A stretch of 64,000 nucleotides of DNA. Source: Candidatus Heimdallarchaeota archaeon. GTDB taxonomy: Archaea > Asgardarchaeota > Heimdallarchaeia > Heimdallarchaeales > Kariarchaeaceae. Under the pieces are notes generated by a model. The model saw nothing but the letters and a program-made list of their open reading frames with translations, was not told the DNA's origin and ran no database searches. Within the stretch, counting starts at the first letter, position 1, and every line of letters starts with the position of its first letter. The stretch spans positions 620,001 through 684,000 of the forward strand of contig JADCLS010000001.1 in assembly GCA_026702845.1 (NCBI GenBank), given 5' to 3'. A program made the translations under genes and the position numbers. Shown one piece after another: positions 18,470-26,889 of the stretch.

Positions 18470-18473
18470 TAGT

Positions 18474-18737
18474 CTAGTCAATTGATGACATAGCTTCTCT
18501 ATATTGCTCACGTAATTCTTCTCGTATATCTTGTGGAATACCATCAATACTTGGTACTTCCACTACTTCAATTTTTGTTTTCTCATCACGCATGATCTGC
18601 TCTGAGACTACAAAGGTATTTGTGATTTGCTCGCTTTTCTCTTCAACATACCCACAATCGGGGCAAGTAAAAATCACTTGATTATTTTCATCATTTCTAT
18701 ATACTAACAGTGAGTCACATTCTGGACAATAGGTCAT
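18474..18737 (-). CDS. Zinc-ribbon protein resembling the N-terminal half of TFS/Rpb9
   Basis: The 87-residue protein starts with a four-Cys ribbon (YCPECDSLLVYRN, then VIFTCPDCGYVEE) closely resembling the N-terminal ribbon of RNA polymerase subunit Rpb9 and archaeal TFS, followed by about 55 acidic residues. The C-terminal TFIIS-type ribbon with the catalytic Asp-Glu pair, needed for transcript cleavage, is missing, so it cannot be a working TFS. It may be an Rpb9-like half protein or an unrelated ribbon. ATG 18737 has a GGAGTGA Shine-Dalgarno site, and an 8-bp dyad lies about 29-55 bases upstream of the start. Confidence 0.7.
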   Translation of the reverse strand: MTYCPECDSLLVYRNDENNQVIFTCPDCGYVEEKSEQITNTFVVSEQIMRDEKTKIEVVEVPSIDGIPQDIREELREQYREAMSSID

Positions 18738-18765
18738 TTTTTTATCACTCCTTTTTTTTCCTTAG

Positions 18766-18792
18766 TACTCAACCGATTTGATTAGTTGAGTA
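18766..18792 (-). promoter_or_regulatory. Perfect 8-bp dyad before the zinc-ribbon gene
   Basis: TACTCAAC (18766-18773) and GTTGAGTA (18785-18792) are exact inverted repeats separated by 11 bases, 29-55 bases before the ATG at 18737. Depending on where transcription starts, this is either an operator near the promoter or a hairpin in the mRNA leader. Confidence 0.45.
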
Positions 18793-19155
18793 TTGGTGCA
18801 AAGTATTTTTACTAAAACCATATTGTTCTATCTACATATAAGTCTATTCATTGGAAATGAATTTTCAGCAAATTAATCATTACACAGTTCACAAATACAT
18901 TTCAACTTAGTTTTCAAATAAAAGTGTAAGGATCGTACCAGTCGAGGGGAATAGATCAAATTTAATCTCCGACCATCTGAACATTGAATATTTTGAATAA
19001 TAAAATATAGGAAGAGATTTTCTATATGTGGCTTGAAATAAAGCATTGAGCGCTACTATAAAGTAAAAATGATCATCCATAACCGCCAAATTCGACTATT
19101 GATAAAATAATCATTAAAATTAACCGATTTCTCCAAATATTGGAGTAATAGCCAA
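18793..19155. other. Non-coding stretch between zinc-ribbon and NFACT genes
   Basis: Together with the dyad region before it, this is the largest gap of the window, 418 bp from 18738 to 19155. A 60-codon open frame on the minus strand (18907-19089) starts with TTG, has no clear ribosome site and resembles nothing I know, so I do not call it a gene. No tRNA, terminator stem or repeat is visible. It could hold a small RNA or be decayed sequence. Confidence 0.4.
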
Positions 19156-21252
19156 TTATTCACCTATTATACTGATATTTGCAATTTTCGATGGACCTGG
19201 AATAATTTTGGCTATTTCACTCAATTCTATAGTTTTAATTTTATTTAGATCTTGATCTTCAGCATTCTTCAGCATGGCTCGTTTAACCTGTTTTGCAATT
19301 GACCCTCTTTGCTCATCACCCGGAATGAGTTCTAAAATTAATGATGCCTTATCAATTTGATTTGTTGTACTCATTACTACTCTTGCCCAGTGCTTTTCAA
19401 TAATCATTCCAATATAAATCTTGAGAGACACATCCTTGATATAGGTTCTATTACCATAAATCATGAACCCACCCTTTGGAAGGAATTGACCTGAAGGTGC
19501 TGACATGCTTACTTGTTCTTTAGTTACAGCATAAGCATCCGCCATTGGTCTTTTCAGTTTCCAAGCAGAGGAATATGACACAGAGAGGACAGAAGCAGTT
19601 CTAAGGGTATCCTCAGATACCTCTCTTCCATTTGTTTTGATAATAGTTGCAGCTGCACCTTGAATATCTGCATGTAGAAACATATCATCATCCTCCAGGT
19701 ATGTTTTCACAATTCTCTCATTTGTTGAGGCATCAAGACCAGCAATGATAAGCATACCATTACTAGCATGGGTCCAATGGAATTTCTCATACCAAGATTT
19801 CCGTCTCTTTAGAACAGTATCCATATCAACAACTTTTTGCTTCAATTTCTCACTATCTTCTTGGGCTGCTTTTAGTTTTTCGCGAGTACGTTCTATTGCG
19901 ATATCTGCATTTTTCGCCTTCTTCTCATTCTTTTTTGCCTTTTCATAGAACAGATTCGCATTTTCATTTAGTGATTTTCTGAAGTCAACCTTTACCACTC
20001 GTTGAGCTCCCATATTTGGAAGATCTAACATCATAGCTGCCTCTTTGATGAGTAGCTCCTTAAACAACAAAGCTGAAGCTATACCTTTCTCTTTACCGAT
20101 TTGTAACCTATTTTCAATTTCTTCCCAAGCCATTTTGTTCCGTCTAGCATTATAGACTGTTGAAATTAAATCAGTCGCTGGTTGGAAATTCTCATACAGG
20201 GCATCAGCATCTCCGCGATACTGTTCAGCCTCTAATCGCAATTTTTGTTGATGTGCAAGTTGTTGGGTGAGTTGATTTGTTAATCGATCATTAACTGTAG
20301 ATAATTCTTCTGTCTCTCCTGATATATCTTCTTCAGTCTCCTGAGAGGAATAAAATATATCCAATGCTTCATTCAGGGAATCAGGTTCATAATACTCTTC
20401 ATCCTTTTGATGCCAAGGTAGAATTGTAATTACATCTTCTGGATTAAATGGTAACTCGCTCCATTGATCGTCAAATTCTGTTTCAATACCATCCTCATCC
20501 TCAAGATCTTCATCTAATTCGACCCTTTCCTTATCTAGATAGACCACTGGTTGAAAATCATTATTTCTTAATCTAAGCTCAATATTCTCTGCAGCCTCAA
20601 TGATTTTGATAATCTCATCAGCATCTAGATCTTCAGATTTCTTTTTATCAATTCCACACTGTTTAAGGATATATCTGGAATAATATGGCCCCAAACCTAA
20701 CCATGTGTTTAAGGCTGGAACAAGTTTATCAACTGATTGGAGTATTGGTTCAAGATCATCACATCCATTGCGTAAAATGTCTCTATCCACAGGAGGCATA
20801 TGCCTAAATTCCCTACCTGGATGGATATCTCGATCCTTCATTTTTCTGTAATGAAGAGCATTTATTATCTTCTTCTCTGGAGATACCGTGATCACATTCC
20901 CATGACCAAATAACTCAATAACCACATCAAAACCCTGATCTGGTCCGATATTGAGGATAACAATTCTATCAAGATCTCGTTGCTCGACACTATTGATTCT
21001 CCTGTCTCTCAAATGCTTTCTGAGTGTTTTACAGAAATTTGAGGGTTCACTAGGCATTACTCTGTTAAACTGGCTTAGGTGAATTCGTTTGCCTGGTTCA
21101 ATGAGAAGAAATTGTAAACCTTCCTGCGATCTGCGTAACTTGAACAGGAAAATCCCAGAGGGTAAATGATATATATTCACGATCCACGATCCAACGATTT
21201 TTTCCTGTAGCTCATGTACGATTGCTTTAACGTCTACACCTGATAAACTCAT
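19156..21252 (-). CDS. NFACT protein, Rqc2/NEMF/RqcH homologue
   Basis: A ribosome-associated quality-control factor that binds stalled 50S subunits carrying peptidyl-tRNA. Domains in order: NFACT-N (about 1-180), helix-hairpin-helix region (180-240), acidic linker (about 240-320), long coiled coils with NFACT-C-like helices (about 320-510), and NFACT-R (about 520-640: WYEKFHWTHASNGMLIIAG, HADIQGAAATII). The Asp-Arg pair (LDRIV) that RqcH and Rqc2 need for alanine or CAT tailing is present at about residues 95-97, so tailing may be intact. ATG 21252 is preferred over TTG 21255 as start, with a TATA box about 27 bp upstream. The 698-residue length is normal for archaeal members. Confidence 0.92.
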   Translation of the reverse strand: MSLSGVDVKAIVHELQEKIVGSWIVNIYHLPSGIFLFKLRRSQEGLQFLLIEPGKRIHLSQFNRVMPSEPSNFCKTLRKHLRDRRINSVEQRDLDRIVILNIGPDQGFDVVIELFGHGNVITVSPEKKIINALHYRKMKDRDIHPGREFRHMPPVDRDILRNGCDDLEPILQSVDKLVPALNTWLGLGPYYSRYILKQCGIDKKKSEDLDADEIIKIIEAAENIELRLRNNDFQPVVYLDKERVELDEDLEDEDGIETEFDDQWSELPFNPEDVITILPWHQKDEEYYEPDSLNEALDIFYSSQETEEDISGETEELSTVNDRLTNQLTQQLAHQQKLRLEAEQYRGDADALYENFQPATDLISTVYNARRNKMAWEEIENRLQIGKEKGIASALLFKELLIKEAAMMLDLPNMGAQRVVKVDFRKSLNENANLFYEKAKKNEKKAKNADIAIERTREKLKAAQEDSEKLKQKVVDMDTVLKRRKSWYEKFHWTHASNGMLIIAGLDASTNERIVKTYLEDDDMFLHADIQGAAATIIKTNGREVSEDTLRTASVLSVSYSSAWKLKRPMADAYAVTKEQVSMSAPSGQFLPKGGFMIYGNRTYIKDVSLKIYIGMIIEKHWARVVMSTTNQIDKASLILELIPGDEQRGSIAKQVKRAMLKNAEDQDLNKIKTIELSEIAKIIPGPSKIANISIIGE

Positions 21253-21273
21253 CAATTCAATTAACCAGTAGTA

Positions 21274-21285
21274 GTATTTAATATA
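21274..21285 (-). promoter_or_regulatory. TATA box of the NFACT gene
   Basis: On the minus strand TATATTAAATAC is centred about 27 bp before ATG 21252, consistent with a leaderless mRNA. Confidence 0.5.
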
Positions 21286-21301
21286 TTGTCATTGCATACA
21301 A

Positions 21302-22096
21302 TTATTCCAACTTAACTTTACTATCAAAGACAAATACTTCTTTTTGTGCACAAACAGGACATCCTTTTTCCATCAAACTCAGAATGTTCTCACACTGAAT
21401 GATCTCACCACATTTGCATTTGTAGTGTTTAATATTATCAAATTCTTCATGCTCATAAAACGCCTCTAGAAAATGGCCTTTCAAACTAATTTTAGTATGC
21501 TCATTTGCCTTTAAGTGGATTACATCAGAGATGTATTTGGAATAAGTGTAGTGATTAATCCCCTCATGAACAGAAATTAGATCTAGATTAATGCTTTTGA
21601 TGTACTCATTGAAGAATTCTCTTATTGGTCCAGTGCTAGGTACACTGATGATAATATCCCCATTTGGAACCAAACATTCCAGAGCACGTGATATCCATAA
21701 TTCTATTCCAGCTTTAGTGAAAGGAGGTTCAAAAACAACTAGCTCATACTGGTTCATTAAAATTTCAAGAATTCTCAAACGCATATCATGATAAAGGTAT
21801 CTTACTTCTAAATCATACTCAATATGTGCTTCAAAGAGAATTTCACTTAACCGTCTATCAATATCTGTAATTACAACCTCACTTGGATTACCAAAAATAC
21901 TCATGGCAACACCGGTCATATTATGATCACCGATACAGAGAATGCGTTTATTTAACAAACCTTTGTCATGTAACAGGTTAATGCGGTTGATTATGGATGC
22001 TTCATCTATAGATCTTTGATCAAGCAGTTCAAGATCTTCTCCTCTCTTCTCTATCAATTTTCTTAGGATTTGGAGTTTATCTTGATCAACTTCCAT
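21302..22096 (-). CDS. BpsA-like aminopropyltransferase/methyltransferase-fold protein
   Basis: The layout resembles the branched-chain polyamine synthase BpsA (DUF43) family: a short N-terminal winged-helix-like part, then a Rossmann nucleotide-binding domain with ILCIGDHNMTGVAMSIFG, VVITDIDRRL, a VVFEPPFTKAGIELWISRAL segment matching the family's D-PP-Y-T motif, and a C-terminal zinc-ribbon-like part (CKCGEII and CPVC). Two active-site motifs differ from BpsA: the acidic Gly-Asp-Asp-Asp is GDHN, and the Asp before the two Pro is Glu. It may therefore use another donor or acceptor. Start is ATG 22096; a TTG at 22105 is possible. Family moderately sure, substrate unknown. Confidence 0.6.
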   Translation of the reverse strand: MEVDQDKLQILRKLIEKRGEDLELLDQRSIDEASIINRINLLHDKGLLNKRILCIGDHNMTGVAMSIFGNPSEVVITDIDRRLSEILFEAHIEYDLEVRYLYHDMRLRILEILMNQYELVVFEPPFTKAGIELWISRALECLVPNGDIIISVPSTGPIREFFNEYIKSINLDLISVHEGINHYTYSKYISDVIHLKANEHTKISLKGHFLEAFYEHEEFDNIKHYKCKCGEIIQCENILSLMEKGCPVCAQKEVFVFDSKVKLE

Positions 22097-22138
22097 AACA
22101 TACAATATATTACAACCTACCTAAAGATTGTTATCGAT

Positions 22139-22570
22139 TCATGACTTTTGTTTTTCTTCCAACTTCATGATTGTATACCATGGTTTATAGCCCCAAGATT
22201 CCCAAAAATTTTTTCCCGCAGAAGTATATGCTCTGGTAAGTACTTTTTCACCCTTAGTACAGAATTTTGCCTTCACCATGTCAAGAATCTTACCCCCAAT
22301 ACCCTGTCGTCTAAATCCCCGATCGACATAAACACCTTGGATAAATACACCACCTAAATGTTGTCGAGTCAAATCAATTTCTGCATATGCAACTACTTGC
22401 TCGCCTGATAATGCAATAATTATAGTAGTTTCTCCTTTTGCGAGTCTATCCTGTAATGCTTCACCTACATCTTCTGCGAATTCTGGAATTTTAGCATCAG
22501 AGGTTGCATGTAGTGCAAAATCATAGATAGCTTCATGATCATCTTTGGTAGCAATTCTATAATCTATCAT
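22139..22570 (-). CDS. GNAT-family N-acetyltransferase
   Basis: A small single-domain GNAT enzyme of about 143 residues that transfers an acetyl group from acetyl-CoA to an amine. The fold markers are the N-terminal IDYRIATKDDHEAIYDFA, the strand-4 GVFIQGVYVDRGFRRQGIGG (motif A, the R/Q-x-x-G-x-G/A pyrophosphate loop) and the following helix KILDMVKAKF, then FWESWGYKPWYTIMKLE near the end. ATG 22570 is chosen because homologues start just before the first strand; a TTG at 22594 lies nearer to the TATA-like element at about 22610-22622 and remains possible. Substrate unknown. Confidence 0.8.
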   Translation of the reverse strand: MIDYRIATKDDHEAIYDFALHATSDAKIPEFAEDVGEALQDRLAKGETTIIIALSGEQVVAYAEIDLTRQHLGGVFIQGVYVDRGFRRQGIGGKILDMVKAKFCTKGEKVLTRAYTSAGKNFWESWGYKPWYTIMKLEEKQKS

Positions 22571-22643
22571 TACATGAAAAGAATATCTTTGCAATATTAA
22601 GTTTTCATAATTTAAATAAATTTAGGATAAAAACTGATTCTAA

Positions 22644-23015
22644 TTAATCCAACAATTCTAATTCTACTTTACAAATTGGGCAGTTCTTATTGCTAATGAT
22701 CCAATTGGCAATATGGTTGAAATGAAAGGTATTGAGGCAGGAGGGACAAACAACAAGGTCAAAATCGATAATCTGCAAACAAATGTTGCATTTATGCTTC
22801 TCACCATCAATGGCTCTAATTTGCTTCATCTTTATCTTTGCATCTTTTTTCAATTTCTTACCACAGCGGGGACAGAAATTGCTTTCTTTTTTTGGTAGTG
22901 GTTTTTTACAGGATGGACAATTTTCTGATGATTCAAATGATGTTCCCCTACATTGGTTACAAAACCTTGCATTCACTGGAATTTCTGCACTACAAGAGGA
23001 ACAAATTTTAGTCAT
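22644..23015 (-). CDS. RING-like zinc protein with N-terminal zinc ribbons
   Basis: Residues 5-22 and 33-51 form two Cys4 ribbons (C5, C8, C19, C22; C33, C36, C48, C51). Residues 76-115 hold a RING-like pattern C76, C79, C90, C93, H98, H101, C112, C115, with the FHFNHIANWI and NCPIC signature seen in RING-H2 ubiquitin ligases. Asgard archaea possess ubiquitin systems with small RING proteins, so this may be an E3 ligase or recruit an E2 enzyme, but no ubiquitin, E1 or E2 gene lies in the window. The gene follows the Cys-rich gene by 13 bp, with AAGGTTGAT as ribosome site. Zinc binding is near certain; ligase activity is inference. Confidence 0.75.
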   Translation of the reverse strand: MTKICSSCSAEIPVNARFCNQCRGTSFESSENCPSCKKPLPKKESNFCPRCGKKLKKDAKIKMKQIRAIDGEKHKCNICLQIIDFDLVVCPSCLNTFHFNHIANWIISNKNCPICKVELELLD

Positions 23016-23028
23016 AAAGTATCAACCT

Positions 23029-23226
23029 TTAGCAGGAGCCACTACAGCTACTAGCGGAGCTACAGCTACCACACGCAGAAGGAGTATTGGTTGTACTCTC
23101 AATGTATTTGTTGAGGCATCGCTGATGCGTCATTACCTTCTCACCAGTAGTTAAATCGACTGGTACCATATTATCATACTTATCCTCGTCACCACATAGA
23201 TAACATATTGTTTTCAGCAAATTCAT
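23029..23226 (-). CDS. Small Cys-rich protein with Ser/Cys tail
   Basis: The 65-residue product has one probable zinc site (C8, C11, H34, C37: CYLCG then HQRC) followed by a low-complexity tail whose four Cys (C52, C55, C61, C65) sit in a Ser/Gly/Ala background (ACGSCSSASSCSGSC). The tail could bind a second metal or serve as a redox or modification site. A Shine-Dalgarno site (GGAGTA) lies ten bases before ATG 23226. It is followed 13 bp later by the RING-like gene and preceded by the receiver-domain gene, so the three may be one operon. I do not recognise the family. Confidence 0.7.
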   Translation of the reverse strand: MNLLKTICYLCGDEDKYDNMVPVDLTTGEKVMTHQRCLNKYIESTTNTPSACGSCSSASSCSGSC

Positions 23227-23285
23227 GTGTTTAATACTCCTTGCTCAAATTAAAATTGATTGGTCACATACAGAAAAAATGATTT

Positions 23286-23645
23286 TCAGTTTATATTAAT
23301 ATCATCAAGTATGGGTTTCAATTTAGATTCATCAATTGGCTTGATGATGAATCCGTCAGCTCCTAAACTCATCGCTTTGTTAACAATTGGTTCATGTCCC
23401 ATCCCTGATATGATGAATATTTTTTCATGTTTCTTAACTTTCATAAAATTTTCTAATAACTCAATTCCATTCTTTGTAGGGAGGATAATATCAAGGAAGA
23501 TTACGTCAGGTTTCTCTTTCTCTATAGTTGTACATAATTGATTGCCATCGACCAGTTCAACAATATTGGTAAAATTATTTTTGAGCAACAATTTCTTAAG
23601 CATTAACCTAACTATTTTAGAATCATCACATATTAAGGCCTTCAT
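23286..23645 (-). CDS. Stand-alone CheY-like receiver domain
   Basis: The 119-residue protein is a single response-regulator receiver domain without output domain: acidic pair in ICDDSK, phosphoacceptor Asp in VIFLDIILPTKNG, Thr/Ser switch region IFIISGMG and conserved Lys in GFIIKPI. It would accept phosphate from a histidine kinase and act by protein contact. No kinase, chemotaxis or motility gene is near, so the partner is elsewhere. It lies 59 bp upstream of the Cys-rich and RING-like genes on the same strand. Family assignment is very secure. Confidence 0.93.
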   Translation of the reverse strand: MKALICDDSKIVRLMLKKLLLKNNFTNIVELVDGNQLCTTIEKEKPDVIFLDIILPTKNGIELLENFMKVKKHEKIFIISGMGHEPIVNKAMSLGADGFIIKPIDESKLKPILDDININ

Positions 23646-23783
23646 TAATTAGCTATATAGTTATAATTTACTACTTGTACCTTCCGCCAAGTCAATAAAA
23701 AAATATCAAAAATCATTTTCTGACCATTTATACTCACCTCCATCATAGAAAATCTTCTTAATATTCATATCATAGTATGGAAT

Positions 23784-24728
23784 ATGGAAGATATCTCAGT
23801 ATTTGATGAAGAAAATGATCCCTATTCACAAGAAGACTTAGGATCAGATAAATTTCTAGATCCAAATACATGGAGAAGGTATTTTGATGACAGTGCCAAT
23901 ATAACCTTAACATATATTGAAGTGGAAGAAGGGGTAAAAACAATGTTGATCAAATCTACTCCTCAGGTCAATGAATCTAAACGTGCAGTTTTAATAATAC
24001 CAGGTTGGTTTTCCATGATTGTTGGATGGAATGATGTCCTTCTTAATCTAAGTAAAAATACGATTATCTACTTCTGGGATACCAGAGAGCATACTACATC
24101 TCCTCATGAACGCAAAGATATAGATTACTCTATACCGCGAATAGCAGATGATTTCTCAGTACTTATTCAATACTTAGAGCATAAAATAGAAGATATGATA
24201 GTAGTATCATCCTCACTTAGTGGAACAATATTATTTAATTATTTAGCACGATACGAACGTTGGCCATATCAAACATTGATGATTGGCCCAAATCCAAGGA
24301 TTTCTACTCCACCGATACTTCCTTTTATTTTTTTACATGTTCCTCTTATTTTTTTCAAATTAGCCATCAAGTATATTAAATGGCATATAATGAAATTTCT
24401 TATAGATTCAAATCAACCCGGCCAGGGATATAAATTCCTTCAAGTGATGCGATTGGCTCAACCAGCTAGGATACGTGCCAGTGCAAGAAAAGTGCTAAAG
24501 TACAATGCTTGGGAAGGGGATATAGCAAAAATAGATGCTCCAATTATCTTGATTGCCAGTAGGATCGACAAAATGCATGGAGCAGAACGAACAATGAAAA
24601 TACATAATGCTCTCAAGAACTCGTGTATAAAATACTTTGAGAGCAATCTCGATGCTCATTCTGCAAAAATGGGAGAATTTATTTTTCAAGTAGCTAATGA
24701 TCAAACCACAGAGTTGATTTGGGATTAG
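23784..24728 (+). CDS. Alpha/beta hydrolase
   Basis: The 314-residue soluble protein has the alpha/beta hydrolase core: oxyanion strand AVLIIPGWFSMIVGW, nucleophile elbow with Ser in VVSSSLSGTILFNYL (the elbow is S-x-S-x-S rather than strict G-x-S-x-G), an acidic residue in IILIASRIDKMHG and a likely catalytic His in NLDAHSAKMG. An inserted helical lid (about residues 175-215, rich in Leu, Ile, Phe and Lys) suggests a hydrophobic substrate, possibly a lipid ester. ATG 23784 is the start. The gene stands alone between the receiver gene and the YyaL-like gene. Confidence 0.8.
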   Translation: MEDISVFDEENDPYSQEDLGSDKFLDPNTWRRYFDDSANITLTYIEVEEGVKTMLIKSTPQVNESKRAVLIIPGWFSMIVGWNDVLLNLSKNTIIYFWDTREHTTSPHERKDIDYSIPRIADDFSVLIQYLEHKIEDMIVVSSSLSGTILFNYLARYERWPYQTLMIGPNPRISTPPILPFIFLHVPLIFFKLAIKYIKWHIMKFLIDSNQPGQGYKFLQVMRLAQPARIRASARKVLKYNAWEGDIAKIDAPIILIASRIDKMHGAERTMKIHNALKNSCIKYFESNLDAHSAKMGEFIFQVANDQTTELIWD

Positions 24729-24765
24729 CGAATTCAAAAATCTCTATCTCAATTATCTAACGATT

Positions 24766-24777
24766 TTTATTTAATAC
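24766..24777 (+). promoter_or_regulatory. TATA box of the YyaL-like gene
   Basis: TTTATTTAATAC is centred about 25 bp before GTG 24796, supporting that GTG as the start of a leaderless mRNA. Confidence 0.5.
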
Positions 24778-24795
24778 TTCAATCAAACTGTTATT

Positions 24796-26889
24796 GTGAA
24801 TTTACTATACAAAGAAACAAGCCCCTATCTTCAACAGCATAAGGATAACCCCATACATTGGTTCCCCTATGGCGATGAGGCTTTTGATAAGGCAAAACTA
24901 GAGGATAAGCCTATATTCATTTCTATTGGCTACAGTTCTTGTCATTGGTGTCATGTAATGGCTCGAGAGTCTTTCTCTGACGAGAAAACGGCTTTGTATC
25001 TCAATGAACATTTCATCTGCATAAAAATTGATCGTGAGGAACATCCAGCTGTGGATAAGGCCTATCAAGAAATGTATCAATTATTAAACAAACGAGGAGG
25101 GGGGTGGCCATTGAGTACTTTTACACTTCCTGATGGGTCTCCATTTGTGCTTGCAACATATATTCCAAATGAGAGTAAATATGGCATGAAATCATTTTTG
25201 GAGATATGTGAACAAGTAGTTGAAATTTGGGGATCTCAACGTGAATTAGCTGAGCAGCAAGCAGATGCAATTCAAAATGGTCTACAACAGTACAATGAGT
25301 ATCTCTTAACAGATGAAGATAATGTAGATCTCTCTGAAGATATTTATTCTACCGAGGTGACGAAACTTTTGCAGCGTGGAGATAGAAAGTATGGTGGATT
25401 TGGTGGTGCTCCAAAATTTCCCAGAGTTTCATCCTTACGTTTCTTGCTCAGAGAAGGGTACAGGTCCCAAGATCAAGATGCTTTAGAGTTTACCCGTTTC
25501 TCATTCCACAAAATGGCACTAGGCGGTATTTATGATCAGCTAGGAGGAGGATTTGCGAGGTATAGTGTTGACATTAAATGGCTTGTTCCTCATTTTGAGA
25601 AGATGCTTTATGATAATGCAGGATTACTGTTACTAGGATCAGAGTTGCATAAGGCTTTGAATGATAAATTCTCAGAATGGGTTGTATATGATACAATGCT
25701 ATGGGTCTCTCGGGAGATGAGATCAAAGTATGGAGCATTCTATTCTACCTTGAACGCTGAATCTGAAGGAAGGGAAGGAAAATTTTATGTTTGGACAAGA
25801 CAAGAGCTTAAAAGTATCCTAGAAGATGATTTTCAACTTGCTGAATACAGATATGGAATCACGGAACAGGGTAATTTCAAAGATCCACATCATCCAGAAA
25901 TCAATGGAATGAATATTCTTAGTGTGGTTCGGAGCATCAAGGAAGTATCGGAGAATTTCTCGAAATCTGAAGAGGAGATAATTAAGAAATTGTCTGACAT
26001 TAGACAAACCTTATTTGCTGAGAGAGCTAAGAGAATTCCACCTTCTAGGGATACTAAGATTATAACTTCCTGGAACTCCTTGATGATCATCGCCCTCTTG
26101 GAAGTAGCTGAAACATTTGATCTTCAAGAAGCTGAGACTCTTGCTATCAATGCGCTAGATTTTCTGGAAGAAACTATGATAAAAGAAGATAAAATCCTTC
26201 ATTCATATCACACTGTGGAAGAAGATCAAGTGTGGAGAGAGATAGATGGATATCTTGATGATTATAGCTTTACCATAGCTGCTATGATTAAGGCATTTGA
26301 AACTTTTGATGATTGGAAATATATCAAACTGGCAGCCAAATTGGAAAAAATTGTAACATCAAAGTTTTATTCTGATAAGGATAAAGTATATTTCCTCAAA
26401 GATATTCACAGTCATCGATTTAACCGAATTATGCAAACTGCTGATGAATCCATGATCTCTGGATTTGCAGTCATGGTTCAAAATCTATTCAAACTAGGGC
26501 ATTACCTAGAAGATAAACACTTAGTGAAACGAGGAGAACAGATTGCTAACAAGTTCGCCAAAGAATTTTCTGGTTTCCCTGGGGCAATGAATGGATTCAT
26601 GATTAGTAGCAGCGATTATCTTAGATTTCCTACTGAAATTGTATTGATTAACTGCGAGGATAGTGAATTAGATCATATTCATAGAAAACTGTTTATCCCT
26701 AGCAAATTGATTTATCGTTATAATAATAAAAATAAAGATGATGGTAGACCATTTTGGGAAAATGTAAAAGCAAGAGGTTTTGTGGAGCAAGCAACAGCTT
26801 TTATTTGCCAAGGTATGACCTGTAGCCTTCCTATTATAAATCCAAAAGATCTTGAAGAAGTGTTACATGGTGGAATAGAGCCAACTTAA
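24796..26889 (+). CDS. YyaL/SPATA20-like thioredoxin-domain protein
   Basis: The 697-residue protein belongs to the conserved YyaL/SPATA20 (DUF255) family: an N-terminal thioredoxin-fold domain with [15 protein letters not shown] (C-x-x-C pair) and [14 protein letters not shown], followed by an alpha/alpha-barrel domain resembling N-acylglucosamine 2-epimerases ([54 protein letters not shown]). Members occur from bacteria to human and no reaction is settled; sugar or redox roles are proposed. Start is GTG 24796, with a TATA box 25 bp upstream. Its 3' end overlaps the convergent 26863-28662 gene by 27 bp. Confidence 0.92.
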   Translation: MNLLYKETSPYLQQHKDNPIHWFPYGDEAFDKAKLEDKPIFISIGYSSCHWCHVMARESFSDEKTALYLNEHFICIKIDREEHPAVDKAYQEMYQLLNKRGGGWPLSTFTLPDGSPFVLATYIPNESKYGMKSFLEICEQVVEIWGSQRELAEQQADAIQNGLQQYNEYLLTDEDNVDLSEDIYSTEVTKLLQRGDRKYGGFGGAPKFPRVSSLRFLLREGYRSQDQDALEFTRFSFHKMALGGIYDQLGGGFARYSVDIKWLVPHFEKMLYDNAGLLLLGSELHKALNDKFSEWVVYDTMLWVSREMRSKYGAFYSTLNAESEGREGKFYVWTRQELKSILEDDFQLAEYRYGITEQGNFKDPHHPEINGMNILSVVRSIKEVSENFSKSEEEIIKKLSDIRQTLFAERAKRIPPSRDTKIITSWNSLMIIALLEVAETFDLQEAETLAINALDFLEETMIKEDKILHSYHTVEEDQVWREIDGYLDDYSFTIAAMIKAFETFDDWKYIKLAAKLEKIVTSKFYSDKDKVYFLKDIHSHRFNRIMQTADESMISGFAVMVQNLFKLGHYLEDKHLVKRGEQIANKFAKEFSGFPGAMNGFMISSSDYLRFPTEIVLINCEDSELDHIHRKLFIPSKLIYRYNNKNKDDGRPFWENVKARGFVEQATAFICQGMTCSLPIINPKDLEEVLHGGIEPT

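Noticed and set aside
18907..19089. 60-codon minus-strand frame in the largest gap
   Set aside because: TTG start, no ribosome site, no recognisable motif; length is within chance for AT-rich DNA.
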